Positions 1 through 8,357 of a stretch of DNA of 19,194 bases are shown here, piece by piece. The stretch's first letter is position 1. The number at the start of each line of letters is the position of its first letter. The stretch is from positions 1-19,194 of the forward strand of contig JBHIBC010000053.1 of NCBI GenBank assembly GCA_046758905.1, written 5' to 3'. Source of the stretch: JBHIBC01 sp046758905. GTDB lineage: Bacteria; Acidobacteriota; Polarisedimenticolia; Gp22-AA2. Position numbers and translations under genes: made by a program. The notes under the pieces were generated by a model that was given only the letters and a program-made list of their open reading frames with translations, had not been told where the DNA came from and did no database searches.

Positions 1-1
1 C

Positions 2-2140
2 ACGCTCGCCCCCGCCCTCGTGGCGGCGTGCCTGCACGGCTGTGCCGGCCGCGGGACGCGCTGGGCTGCGCCGGCCGCCGGCGTCCTGTGGGCCCTGACC
101 TTGCTGGCCGGGGACCCCTTCACGGCGCTGCTGGCCTTCCTGCTGGCACTCGGCGCCGTGATCGCCCGCGGCGGGCTCAGGGCGCGGCCGCTGCTCGCGC
201 TGGGCGCCGCCCTCGCCTGCGGCACGCTGCTCGCCGCGCCGCAGATCGTCGAGTTCCTGCGCATCCTCGGATGGTCGTTCAGGGGACACCTGGGGTACTC
301 GGTCGACTCGAGGACGCTGGCGAGCTGGGACCCGCGACAGATCCTGGAGTGGTTTCTCCCCCTGGCCTTCGGCCGGCCCGACCGGCTCGGCGCGGAAGGG
401 TTCTGGGGTCACCGATTCTTCACCGGCCGGCCGCCGTATTTCTTCTCGCTCTACCCGGGACTGCTGACGCTGGCCCTCGCGGCCGCCGCGGCCGGCGGCA
501 GGAGCCGCGCCGCCCGCTGGGGTTCGGGCGCGGCCGCGGCGGGGCTGTTCTTCGCGCTGGGACGGTTCAACCCGGCCGGAGCGTGGCTGTTCGGGATCGG
601 CGCCGGGCTGCTGCGCTACCCGGTCAGGTTCTGGCTCGCCGTCGCGCTCGGGATGGCCCTGCTCGCTGGGATCGGGTTCGAGCGGCTGTTCCCGCGGTCG
701 GGGGCGCGGCCGCCGCGATCGTTCTCGCTGTCGATCGCGGGGCTCGCGGGGCTCTTCCTGTGCGCGTGGCTGGCGCTGACGCTGCTCCCCGGGACCGCGG
801 AGTCCTGGCTGGCCGGCCTGATGTCTCCGGATTCCCCTCCCGGCGCCGCGGCGGGGGAGCGGCTGCGCTGGGCTCGGCTGGCGCTGGCCTCCCTGGGAGT
901 GCTGGCGGCGATCGCCGTCGCCTGCCGGATCGCCCGTCGCCGACGCACCGAAGGGGGCGCCGCCCTTCTCGTCGCCCACGCGGCCGCGCAGTTGCTGCTG
1001 CTGGCGCCGCTTCTCTCCGCCGACGACGCGGCCGCCTACGCCGCGCGCTCACCGATCCTGGGCGCCGTCCCGCCCGGCGCGACCATCGTGCACGGCGTCA
1101 CCGAGGGCCTGCACGCGGGTGCGGGCCCGGCGCGGCGCGTCTACCCCGACGCGCGCGCCGTCTGGCCCGCCCGGCGCGCCTTCGGCGAGATCCACCCGCT
1201 CACCGGCCCCTGCCGGAACCGGCGTTACGAGCTCAACGTCTCGTCGGACGGGCTGGACTCGTTCCTGAGCCAGGCCGCCAGGGACGCCGCCAGACTCTCC
1301 GACGACGCCGGCCGCGTTCGCCTGCTGGCCTCCTGGGGGGTCGAGTACCTGCTGCTCGACCGCGAGATCGATGCCGCGGCCGGCGCGTCGGTCCAGCCGG
1401 TCGGGAGCTTCCCGAGCTTCGGCGGCGCCGTCCACGTCTACCGGATCGCGGACCCGGCCCCTCCGGTCCTGTTCGCGGGAGACGTCGAGCGGGCGCCGCA
1501 CCTCAACGCGGCCGTCGACATCCTCCGAAGCGCCGATTTCGACCCGCGCTCCACGGTCGTGCTGGCCGGGGACGCCCCTGCCGCGCGCGGCGAGGGAGGC
1601 GTGGTCCGCGTCCTGAGGACGGGGCCGGAGGCGCTGCTCGCCCGGGTTTCGGCGCGCTCCCCGGGAGTGCTGCTCGTGCAGCGCGCCCACCTTCCCCTGT
1701 ACCGCGCCGCCGTCGACGGCGAGCCGGTCCCCGTGCGCGTGGCCAACCTCCACCGGCTCGGGGTCGAGGTTCCCGAGGGGGAGCACCGCGTGGAGCTTTG
1801 GATCGACCGCCGGCCGCTGGCGGCCTCCCTGATCGCCGCGGCTCTCGGCCTGTGCGGCATGCTGGTCGTGGCCTCGCGGGGGGGCGGCGGCGGTGGGGCG
1901 CGTGCGGCCGGACGGCGGCGAGCCGTCGCGGGCGGGCGGCAGGGCGAGGGCGCGGATCGCTATTCGCGCGCCGCGCGCGATCGCAGCGGCACCCGGACCA
2001 GCCCCCAGAGGACCACGGCGAAGACCAAGAGCGAGGCGAGCCCGCCCCAGCGCTCCCGGAAGCCGTCCGGGTGCAGGCCGAGCCACGCGCTGCCGAGCGA
2101 GGAGATCCCTCCCGGCGGGTCGGGAGGGAGGACGGGGTAA
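2..2140 (+). CDS. YfhO-like multi-pass membrane protein, 5' end outside the window
   Basis: The reading frame is open from base 2, so the gene begins upstream; the GTG at 20 lies inside a hydrophobic stretch and is unlikely to be the true start. About eleven hydrophobic segments are visible. The motif LLRYPVRFW near 608-634, followed by a helix and GIGFERLF, resembles the FRFPVKF-helix-GIGLERL element of bacterial YfhO proteins. A soluble part (about 1080-1800) includes WGVEYLLLDR and ends in a domain of the form VDGEPVPVRVANLHRLGVEVPEGEH, typical of the YfhO C-terminus, before a last helix near 1815-1875. YfhO proteins are linked to glycosylation of cell-wall polymers in Gram-positive bacteria; the role here is unknown. 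After the last helix comes a Gly/Arg/Ser-rich tail of about 85 residues that overlaps the transporter gene on the other strand and is probably not a folded domain. No frame offers an early stop there. Confidence 0.8.
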   Translation, partial: TLAPALVAACLHGCAGRGTRWAAPAAGVLWALTLLAGDPFTALLAFLLALGAVIARGGLRARPLLALGAALACGTLLAAPQIVEFLRILGWSFRGHLGYSVDSRTLASWDPRQILEWFLPLAFGRPDRLGAEGFWGHRFFTGRPPYFFSLYPGLLTLALAAAAAGGRSRAARWGSGAAAAGLFFALGRFNPAGAWLFGIGAGLLRYPVRFWLAVALGMALLAGIGFERLFPRSGARPPRSFSLSIAGLAGLFLCAWLALTLLPGTAESWLAGLMSPDSPPGAAAGERLRWARLALASLGVLAAIAVACRIARRRRTEGGAALLVAHAAAQLLLLAPLLSADDAAAYAARSPILGAVPPGATIVHGVTEGLHAGAGPARRVYPDARAVWPARRAFGEIHPLTGPCRNRRYELNVSSDGLDSFLSQAARDAARLSDDAGRVRLLASWGVEYLLLDREIDAAAGASVQPVGSFPSFGGAVHVYRIADPAPPVLFAGDVERAPHLNAAVDILRSADFDPRSTVVLAGDAPAARGEGGVVRVLRTGPEALLARVSARSPGVLLVQRAHLPLYRAAVDGEPVPVRVANLHRLGVEVPEGEHRVELWIDRRPLAASLIAAALGLCGMLVVASRGGGGGGARAAGRRRAVAGGRQGEGADRYSRAARDRSGTRTSPQRTTAKTKSEASPPQRSRKPSGCRPSHALPSEEIPPGGSGGRTG

Positions 2141-4002
2141 AGCGCCGCCAGCATCACCGCCATGAGCGCCTCTCCGGCGATGAGACCGGAGGCCACCAGG
2201 ACGCCCCGGTTCTCCGACGCCAGCGCCTCCTCCGGCGGCAGGCCGCGGCGGCGCCGTGCGATCCCGACGGCCCAGGCCAGGACCCCGCCGACGAAGATGG
2301 CGGCGGTCGTGTCGAAGGGCAGGTACATCCCGACGGCGATCAGCATCGGCGAGGGGGCGCCGATCAGCACCAGGCCCACCCCGAAGGCGATCCCGATGCC
2401 GATGAGGGCCCACGGCATGCTCCCCCCCACGATGCCGACGGCGAGCTGCGCCATGAGCCCCGCCTGCGGGGCGGACAGATGCTCGCCCCCGATCCCCCCC
2501 GGGACGCCCCGGTGCAGCGCCATCATCGGCCAGACCAGGACGAAGGAGACCAGCAGCGTGGAGACGATCTCGGCGATCTCCATCCTCCATGGGGTGCCGC
2601 CGAGCAGGTGGCCCACCTTGAGGTCCTGGATCATGTCCCCCGCCATGGAGGAGGCGCAGCAGACCACGGCCGCGACGCCGAGGACGGCCGCCACGCCGCC
2701 CGCACCCTTGACGCCGATCGCCACCATCAGCAGCGCGGCGACGACCAGGGTGGAGAGCGCCAGGCCGCTGATCGGCTGGTTCGAGCCGCCGATGAGGCCG
2801 ACGAGGTAGCCTCCCACCGCCGCGAACAGGAAGCCGGTGACTATCATCACGATCGCGGCGATCAGCGCCCCGCCCACGTCGCGGGTGAAGGCCCAGTACA
2901 GCACCGTCGTCGGCGCCACCAGGACGAGCACCCCGAGCGTGATCCACCGGAGGGAGATGTCGATCTCCAGACGCGAGCCGGCCTCCCGAGTCGGCTCGAT
3001 GAAGGCCTTCCTCCGGAAATCCTGCATCACCCTGCGGAACGCCTGCCCGAGCGATCCCCTCAGCGTGATCAGCGTGTGGACCGAGCCGACCAGCATCGCG
3101 CCGACCGCCATCGGGCGGACGTAGTTGCGCCACACCGAATCGGCGAGCGTCGCGCCGTCGCCGGTCCCGGCCCTGCGCGCGAGGTCGGGGTCGAGGAACA
3201 GCAGCAGGGGAACCAGGAACAGCCAGCCGAACAGGCCCCCCGAGAAGGTCACGGCGCTCAGGCGAGGTCCGATGATGTAGCCCACCGCCATGAGGGCGGG
3301 CGAGGCCGCGGGGCTCGTGAACAACGCCCCTCCGGTGTGCGCGACCTGCCCCATCGGGGCCTCGCTGCTCCCGTGGGTCACCAGCGACCGCGGGAAGGGG
3401 AGGAAGCGCTCCACGCTGTAGCGCATCCACTCGATGCCGCGGGAGTTCTTGAAGATCTCCAGCAGGGCGCTGAGCCCGATGGCGCCGAACACGTAGCGCG
3501 CGCCGCTCTCGCCGTGCTGCCCCGCCTTGACCAGCTCCGTGCAGGCGGCCGACTCCGGAAACGGCAGGCCGGCGTCCTCCACCAGCGTCCGCCGCAGCAG
3601 GATCACGAACAGCACCCCCATCAGCCCTCCCACGAGCATGATCCAGGTGCTCGTCCAGTAGCTCAGCTCGCTCCAGATCGGCCGGCCGTCGACCCGCGCG
3701 ATCAGGAACGCCGGCAGCGTGAAGATCGCGCCCGCCACCAGCGCCTCGCCCACCGACGCGGTGGTGCGGGCCAGGTTCTGCTCGAGGACGCTCCCCTTGA
3801 AGAACGGCAGCCGGAAGGCCGCGATGGCCACGACCGCGGCCGGGAATGTGGCCGAGACGGTGAGGCCGGCCTTGAGCCCCAGGTACGCGTTCGCCGCTCC
3901 CAGGATCGCGGCCATGACGAGACCGAGCAGGAGCGCCTTGACGGTCAGCTCCGGCAGCCGGGCGTCCTCCGGGACGTAGGGCTGGAACGGTCTCGGGTCC
4001 AT
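1960..4002 (-). CDS. OPT family oligopeptide transporter
   Basis: A 680-residue polytopic membrane protein of the OPT superfamily, prokaryotic branch. These are secondary carriers for oligopeptides or metal-siderophore-type ligands; the substrate cannot be read from sequence. Recognisable family blocks, in order: NAYLGLKAGLTVSATFPAAV near the N-terminus, EQNLARTTASVGEALVAGAI, SGGLFGWLFLVPLL, GGSNQPISGLALSTL, CCASSMAGDMIQDLKVGHLL, IGAPSPMLIAVGMYLPFDTT and ENRGVLVASGLIAGEALMAV near the C-terminus. Length is normal for the family. The ATG at 4002-4000 follows GGAGG with a 4-base gap, which fixes the start. The gene is 157 bp from the acyl-CoA dehydrogenase upstream and has its own candidate promoter, so it is probably a separate unit. 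Its last 181 bp are antisense to the tail of the YfhO-like gene. Confidence 0.93.
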   Translation of the reverse strand: MDPRPFQPYVPEDARLPELTVKALLLGLVMAAILGAANAYLGLKAGLTVSATFPAAVVAIAAFRLPFFKGSVLEQNLARTTASVGEALVAGAIFTLPAFLIARVDGRPIWSELSYWTSTWIMLVGGLMGVLFVILLRRTLVEDAGLPFPESAACTELVKAGQHGESGARYVFGAIGLSALLEIFKNSRGIEWMRYSVERFLPFPRSLVTHGSSEAPMGQVAHTGGALFTSPAASPALMAVGYIIGPRLSAVTFSGGLFGWLFLVPLLLFLDPDLARRAGTGDGATLADSVWRNYVRPMAVGAMLVGSVHTLITLRGSLGQAFRRVMQDFRRKAFIEPTREAGSRLEIDISLRWITLGVLVLVAPTTVLYWAFTRDVGGALIAAIVMIVTGFLFAAVGGYLVGLIGGSNQPISGLALSTLVVAALLMVAIGVKGAGGVAAVLGVAAVVCCASSMAGDMIQDLKVGHLLGGTPWRMEIAEIVSTLLVSFVLVWPMMALHRGVPGGIGGEHLSAPQAGLMAQLAVGIVGGSMPWALIGIGIAFGVGLVLIGAPSPMLIAVGMYLPFDTTAAIFVGGVLAWAVGIARRRRGLPPEEALASENRGVLVASGLIAGEALMAVMLAALYPVLPPDPPGGISSLGSAWLGLHPDGFRERWGGLASLLVFAVVLWGLVRVPLRSRAARE

Positions 4003-4030
4003 CCGTCCTCCGGGGGCGGGCGACGCCGGG

Positions 4031-4060
4031 AGACTAACGGCGCCTTTGCGTCGCTGTCAA
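4031..4060 (-). promoter_or_regulatory. Candidate sigma70 promoter of the OPT transporter gene
   Basis: On the minus strand a perfect TTGACA (4060-4055) is followed by weak -10 candidates: TTAGTC (4037-4032, spacer 17), GTTAGT (spacer 16) or TAGTCT (4036-4031, spacer 18). The start site would fall roughly 20-25 bases upstream of the ATG at 4002. A short GC hairpin (4108-4120, GCCCC/GGGGC with a 3-base loop) lies between the end of the acyl-CoA dehydrogenase gene and this promoter; it has no T run. Confidence 0.5.
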
Positions 4061-4159
4061 TGAGGAAGGGTAGGATCGGCCCGCGGCATCGAGGCTTCCG
4101 TGAGGCTGCCCCGCCGGGGCGGCGGGCGGGCGAGCCGGACCGCGCGAGCGGCGGGGGCC

Positions 4160-5311
4160 CTAGGCCCGCTCGAAGATCTCCTTGGCGATGATCAGGCGCT
4201 GGATCTGGGAGGTGCCCTCGTAGATCTGGAAGATCTTGGCGTCGCGCATCAGCTTCTCCACCGGGTACTCGCGCGAGTAGCCGTAGCCGCCGAAGACCTG
4301 CACGGCGTCGAGCGCCACCTGCATGGCGGTGTCGGCGGCGAACGCCTTGGCGTAGGCGGCCTCCCGGGTGTTGCGCCGGCGCCGGTCGATCCGCCACGCC
4401 GACTGCCACACCAGCAGCCGCGCCGCCTCGATCCTCATGGCCATCTCGGCGATCATGAAGGCCACCGCCTGGTGCCGGTAGATCGGAGCGCCGAAGGCGG
4501 TGCGCTCCTTCGCGTAGCGGATCGCGTGGTCCATCGCCGAGCGCGCCAGGCCGACCGCCGCCGCCGACACGACCGGGCGGCTGTGGTCGAAGGCGGCCAT
4601 CGCGAGGAACCACCCCTGTCCTTCCCTGCCGATGAGGTTGTCCTTCGGGACCCTGACGTCGTTGAAGGTCACCGCGCGCGTGTCGGAGGCGCGCTGGCCC
4701 AGGTTCTGCTCCTTCTTGCCCACCTCGATCCCGGGCGAGTCCCGGGGGACGACGAAGGCGCTCATCCCCCGGTACCCCTTCGAAGCGTCGGTGTAGGCGA
4801 CGACGAAATACCAGTCGGCGACGCTGCCGTTCGTGATCCACATCTTGGATCCCTTGAGCACGTACTCGTCGCCGACCCGGCGCGCCGCGGTCCTGATCCC
4901 CTGGACGTCCGATCCCGCCTGCGGCTCGGTGACGCAGTAGGCGGCCAGCTTGAACTCCCGGGTCATCGGCTCCAGGATCCGCCTCTTCTGATCGTCCGAC
5001 GCGCCGACGATGATCGGGCCCTCGGCCAGGGTGTTGGCCTCCATCACCGTGCCGATGCCGGTGCACCCCCAGGCGATCTCCTCCGCGATGAGGCACCCGT
5101 CCACCACTCCGAGGCCGGGCCCGCCGTACGCCTCGGGGATGTGCGTGTTCATCAGCCCCAGCTCCCAGGCCTTGCGGACGATGTCGCGCGGGAACTCGCC
5201 GGTGGCGTCGTGGTACGCCGCCCTCGGGGCGACCTCCCTCTCGGCGAACTCGCGCGCCAGCGCGCGCAGCTGCTGCTGCTCCTCCGACAGGGAGAAATCG
5301 ATCATCGGCAT
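4160..5311 (-). CDS. Acyl-CoA dehydrogenase, MCAD-like
   Basis: An FAD enzyme that introduces the alpha-beta double bond into acyl-CoA thioesters, the first step of beta-oxidation, passing electrons to electron-transfer flavoprotein. The 383 residues match the family length and order: N-terminal helical domain, central beta domain (YCVTEPQAGSDV, then KMWITNG), C-terminal helical domain. The catalytic base is Glu365 in YEGTSQIQRLI, equivalent to Glu376 of human MCAD. Several blocks read almost like mammalian MCAD: AWELGLMNTHIPE, YCVTEP.AGSDV.GI, FGG.G...EYPVEKLMRDAKI. There are two possible starts. The ATG at 5311 has GGAGG only 2 bases away; the ATG at 5305 has an 8-base spacing and may be the real one. 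The VOC gene lies 30 bp upstream, suggesting one transcript. Chain-length preference cannot be read reliably. Confidence 0.93.
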   Translation of the reverse strand: MPMIDFSLSEEQQQLRALAREFAEREVAPRAAYHDATGEFPRDIVRKAWELGLMNTHIPEAYGGPGLGVVDGCLIAEEIAWGCTGIGTVMEANTLAEGPIIVGASDDQKRRILEPMTREFKLAAYCVTEPQAGSDVQGIRTAARRVGDEYVLKGSKMWITNGSVADWYFVVAYTDASKGYRGMSAFVVPRDSPGIEVGKKEQNLGQRASDTRAVTFNDVRVPKDNLIGREGQGWFLAMAAFDHSRPVVSAAAVGLARSAMDHAIRYAKERTAFGAPIYRHQAVAFMIAEMAMRIEAARLLVWQSAWRIDRRRRNTREAAYAKAFAADTAMQVALDAVQVFGGYGYSREYPVEKLMRDAKIFQIYEGTSQIQRLIIAKEIFERA

Positions 5312-5341
5312 CCCCTCCCGGCCGCCGGGACCCGCCGGGCG

Positions 5342-5824
5342 CTACTGCTTCGACATCTCGGTGAAGAACCGCCTCGCCCGCTCCCCGATCTCCTCGGGGG
5401 TCAGCTCCTCCTTGTGGGTGGCGATCCCCCACTCGTGGCCGAACGGGTCCTTCACCTTCCCGTAGCGGTCGCCCCAGAACATGTCGGCGACCGGCATCAC
5501 CGCCTCGGCGCCGGCGTCGATCGCCTTCTTGAAGGCGGCGTCGACGTCGGTGACGTACAGGTGGATCGAGCTGGGGCTGCCTCCGAGGGTCAGCGGCGAC
5601 TTGCACCCCCTCTCGGGACACTCGTCGGCCAGGAAGAGGTGCGAGTCGCCGATCCGGATCTCGGCGTGCATGACCGAGTTCCCGTCCGGACCGGGCATGC
5701 GCAGCTCCTCCTCCGCGCCGAAGGCCTCGCGGTAGAAGTCGATCGCCCTGCCGGCATCCTTGACCACCAGGTAGGGCGTGACGGTGTGGAACCCCTCGGG
5801 GATCGCGTTCTTCGCCTTGACCAT
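5342..5824 (-). CDS. VOC family protein, PhnB/glyoxalase-like
   Basis: A 160-residue protein of the vicinal oxygen chelate superfamily, PhnB-like subgroup. It has two beta-alpha-beta-beta-beta modules: the first with TPYLVVKDAGRAIDFYREAF (about residues 16-35), RMPGPDGN and HAEIRIGDSHLFLAD; the second with SIHLYVTDVDAAFKKAIDAG and WGDRYGKVKDPFGHEW. The fold usually binds a divalent metal; the chemistry of this subgroup is mostly unassigned. Start choice: GGAGG sits 7 bases before the ATG at 5824 (MVKAK) but only 1 base before the ATG at 5830, and the in-frame GTG at 5860 lies almost at the predicted transcript start, so 5824 is best. It is the first gene of a probable two-gene operon with the acyl-CoA dehydrogenase. 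A link to acyl-CoA metabolism is suggested only by that neighbour. Confidence 0.88.
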   Translation of the reverse strand: MVKAKNAIPEGFHTVTPYLVVKDAGRAIDFYREAFGAEEELRMPGPDGNSVMHAEIRIGDSHLFLADECPERGCKSPLTLGGSPSSIHLYVTDVDAAFKKAIDAGAEAVMPVADMFWGDRYGKVKDPFGHEWGIATHKEELTPEEIGERARRFFTEMSKQ

Positions 5825-5881
5825 TGACATTCCTCCCTGCGCCTTCCGGCGCTTCCGCACCGCGTCTTGGAAAGTGGCCCG

Positions 5882-5910
5882 ATTCTACGCCGCCCGCCCC
5901 GCCAGGTCAA
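5882..5910 (-). promoter_or_regulatory. Sigma70-type promoter for the VOC/acyl-CoA dehydrogenase operon
   Basis: On the minus strand TTGACC (5910-5905) and TAGAAT (5887-5882) are separated by exactly 17 bases, matching consensus at 5/6 and 5/6 positions. The start of transcription would be near 5875, about 50 bases upstream of the VOC start at 5824. It is the best-scoring promoter in the window by eye and lies back-to-back with the promoter of the aldehyde dehydrogenase gene. Confidence 0.72.
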
Positions 5911-5929
5911 AACCCGACCGCGCGCACGA

Positions 5930-5959
5930 TTGACACTGCGCGGCGGAACCCGATAGATT
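5930..5959 (+). promoter_or_regulatory. Sigma70-type promoter for the aldehyde dehydrogenase gene
   Basis: A perfect TTGACA (5930-5935) and TAGATT (5954-5959, 4/6) lie 18 bases apart. The start would be near 5966, giving a short leader containing AGGGGG just before the ATG at 5990. The -35 box is only 19 bp from the -35 box of the divergent operon, so one regulator bound between them could affect both directions; I see no palindrome in that gap. Confidence 0.6.
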
Positions 5960-5989
5960 GAGGCGTCCCATCTACTTCAGGGGGCGGCG

Positions 5990-7462
5990 ATGCAGACTTA
6001 CAGGAACTTCGTCGACGGTCAGCTCGTCGAGGCGGCGTCGAGGAGGACCTACGAGGTCATCGACCCGGCCACACGGGAGGCGATCGCCAGGGTCCCGCAC
6101 AGCGACGCCGAGGACATCGACCGCGCCGTCGCGGCGGCCCGGCGGGCCTTCGACCGGGACGGCTGGCCCGAGACCCCGGCCCGGGAGCGCGGCGCCATCC
6201 TCTTCAGGATCGCCCGGCACATCCGCGCCAACGCCAGGAAATACGCCGAGCTGGAGACGCTCAACAACGGCAAGCCGATCGCCGAGGCCGAGGGGGACGT
6301 CTTTGACGCCGCCTTCTGCTTCGAGTACTACGGGGGGCTCGCCACCAAGATCCACGGCGAGGTCCTGACCGTCCCGGACAACGCCGTGGCCATGACCCTG
6401 CGCGAGCCGGTCGGCGTGGCCGGGCTGATCGTCCCCTGGAACTACCCGATGATGATGGCGGCGCAGAAGGTCGCACCGGCCATCGCCGCGGGCTGCGCCT
6501 GCATCCTGAAGCCCGCCCGGCCGACGCCGCTGTCGATGCTGGAGCTGGCGAGCTGCTTCAACGACGTCGGGCTGCCGCCGGGCGCGGTCAACGTGCTGAG
6601 CGGACCGGGCAGCAGCATCGGCTCGGCGCTGGTCAACCATCCCGGCGTGGACAAGATCTCGTTCACCGGCAGCGGCGAGATCGGCCGCCAGATCATGCGC
6701 GAGGGCGCCGCGACCCTGAAGCGCGTGTCGCTGGAGCTGGGCGGCAAGTCGCCCAACATCCTCTTCGCGGACGCCGACTTCGAGCAGGCGGTCGAGGGGG
6801 CGCTGTTCGGCGTGTTCATCAACCAGGGAGAGGTCTGCTCGGCCGGCAGCCGCGTCCTCGTGCAGAGGCCGATCTACAGGAGGCTCCTCGACGCCATGGT
6901 CGAGCGCGCCCGGAAGATCCGGCTCGGGCCGGGGATCGATCCGAAGACGAAGATGGGACCGCTGGTCAGCCAGGAGCAGTACGACAAGGTCCTGTCCTAC
7001 ATCGAGATCGGCAGGAAGGAGGCGAAGCTGGCGGCGGGCGGCGGCCGGCCCGCGGACCTCCCGAAGGGTTGCGAGAAGGGGTTCTTCGTCCAGCCGACCA
7101 TCTTCTATGACGTCGACAACGCTTCGCGCATCGGCCGCGAGGAGATCTTCGGGCCGGTCATGTCGGTGATCCCCTTCGAGAGGGAGGAGGACGCCTACCG
7201 GATCGCCAACGACAGCCCTTACGGCCTGGCGGCGGCGCTGTGGAGCCGCGATGTCTTCAGGGTGCATCGCGCCATCCGCAAGCTGCGGGCCGGCATCGTC
7301 TGGGTCAACCACATGCAGCCGGCGATGGTGGAGGCTCCCTGGGGCGGCTACAAGCAGTCCGGCTTCGGCCGCGAGCTCGGCACCTACGGCCTGGACGAAT
7401 TCCTCGAGGTCAAGCAGGCGTACATCAACCTCGACGAGAGGCCCATCGGCTGGTACGAGTAG
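5990..7462 (+). CDS. NAD(P)-dependent aldehyde dehydrogenase, betaine-aldehyde-dehydrogenase type
   Basis: A cytosolic enzyme oxidising an aldehyde to a carboxylic acid; 490 residues, the usual length for the class. Visible landmarks are Asn151 in VPWNYP, Lys174, Glu249 in LELGGKSPN, catalytic Cys283 in NQGEVCSAGSR and EEIFGPV. Their spacings (Asn to Lys 23, Glu to Cys 34) equal those of ALDH2 (169/192, 268/302), so the active site is intact. The oddity is at the cofactor site: the position of ALDH2 Glu195, which binds the adenine-ribose hydroxyls, is Arg177 here (LKPARPTPLS instead of the common KPSE.TPL). The substrate is not determined; the general look is closest to GbsA/BetB-like enzymes. 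ATG at 5990 follows AGGGGG. The methyltransferase gene begins 79 bp downstream. Confidence 0.92.
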   Translation: MQTYRNFVDGQLVEAASRRTYEVIDPATREAIARVPHSDAEDIDRAVAAARRAFDRDGWPETPARERGAILFRIARHIRANARKYAELETLNNGKPIAEAEGDVFDAAFCFEYYGGLATKIHGEVLTVPDNAVAMTLREPVGVAGLIVPWNYPMMMAAQKVAPAIAAGCACILKPARPTPLSMLELASCFNDVGLPPGAVNVLSGPGSSIGSALVNHPGVDKISFTGSGEIGRQIMREGAATLKRVSLELGGKSPNILFADADFEQAVEGALFGVFINQGEVCSAGSRVLVQRPIYRRLLDAMVERARKIRLGPGIDPKTKMGPLVSQEQYDKVLSYIEIGRKEAKLAAGGGRPADLPKGCEKGFFVQPTIFYDVDNASRIGREEIFGPVMSVIPFEREEDAYRIANDSPYGLAAALWSRDVFRVHRAIRKLRAGIVWVNHMQPAMVEAPWGGYKQSGFGRELGTYGLDEFLEVKQAYINLDERPIGWYE

Positions 7463-7541
7463 TCGACGACGCTGCCCGGCGGCGCCGACCCGCCGTCGGC
7501 GGAGCGAGGTCCGCGACCTCACTCCGGACCCCGTCATCCCC

Positions 7542-8336
7542 ATGACCACCTCCCGGCTGCTCGACATGCGGGAGTGCCGGGACGAGCCCTTCCGGTCGAT
7601 CCACCGCGAGATGCAGCGGATCGATCTGGAGCGCCAGCCCGCCTGGTTCCGCCCGCTCCTGGTGCGGAGCCGGCGCCTCAAACGCTGGACGGGGTTCGAG
7701 CACTGGTCCCGCGCCTGGGAGTACCCGTGGGCGGTGCTCGCGGCGGACCTCGGGGACCGGCCGCTGCGGGTGGCCGACGTCGGCGGCGGAGGGAGCCCCT
7801 TCGCTCACTACCTGGCGCGGCACGGGCACGAGGCGCACGTCGTCGACCCGTCGCTCGACCAGGGATCGAGCTTCGTGTTCGACCCCGCGAGGGGACCGTA
7901 TCGCAACCTCCGATCCCTCGCGAAGCGACTCCTCTTCGGGGCGCTCGGCATCCGGTCGCTGTGGGGCCTGCCGCCTCCCCACGGCTCGGCCCCGCTCCGC
8001 TACCATGCGGCCGGCGCGGAGAGCCTCCCGTTCCCGGACGGACACCTCGACCGCGTCTTCTGCTTGAGCGTCATCGAGCACATCCCCCGGCACCTGTGGG
8101 CGTCCTGCATGCGGGAGTTCGAGCGGGTCGTACGGCCGGGGGGACGGCTGATCCTCACCCTGGACATGGAGACGTCCGACGCCAACGACCGTCTCTACGC
8201 CCGCCTGATCGACGCCTGCACCCTCCGCCTCCTCGGCGACCCGCACTTCGAGGTGCCGCTCGAACCCGAGGAGCAGCAGCGGCGCCACCCCGGGCAGTGG
8301 TACGAGACCATCGGGCTGGCGTGGGAGAAACAGTGA
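7542..8336 (+). CDS. SAM-dependent class I methyltransferase
   Basis: A 264-residue protein with a Rossmann-type methyltransferase core. Motif I is VADVGGGGSP (residues 77-86), the ribose-binding acidic residue is probably Asp102 in VVDPS, FCLSVIEHIP (173-182) is the post-III region typical of Methyltransf_11 proteins, and RVVRPGGRLILTLDME (about 195-210) completes the fold. About 60 N-terminal residues rich in Arg and Trp precede the core. The long segment between motifs I and II (about residues 105-150) could help to bind substrate. The target is unknown. The start is uncertain: the ATG at 7542 has no clear ribosome site, and the ATG at 7566 is no better. The gene probably rides on the aldehyde dehydrogenase transcript. 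Confidence 0.82.
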   Translation: MTTSRLLDMRECRDEPFRSIHREMQRIDLERQPAWFRPLLVRSRRLKRWTGFEHWSRAWEYPWAVLAADLGDRPLRVADVGGGGSPFAHYLARHGHEAHVVDPSLDQGSSFVFDPARGPYRNLRSLAKRLLFGALGIRSLWGLPPPHGSAPLRYHAAGAESLPFPDGHLDRVFCLSVIEHIPRHLWASCMREFERVVRPGGRLILTLDMETSDANDRLYARLIDACTLRLLGDPHFEVPLEPEEQQRRHPGQWYETIGLAWEKQ

Positions 8337-8357
8337 GCGGCGCGGCGCCCGCACGGC

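Noticed and set aside
28..4191. A 1387-codon plus-strand open frame, and a 793-codon minus-strand frame at 1049-3430
   Set aside because: Their translations are Arg/Pro/Ala/Gly-rich with no domain and lie over the clearly real YfhO-like and OPT genes; long empty frames are common at this GC content.
7251..7541. N-terminal extension of the methyltransferase into the aldehyde dehydrogenase gene
   Set aside because: The sequence before 7542 is Arg/Ser-rich shadow of the dehydrogenase frame with no domain homology.
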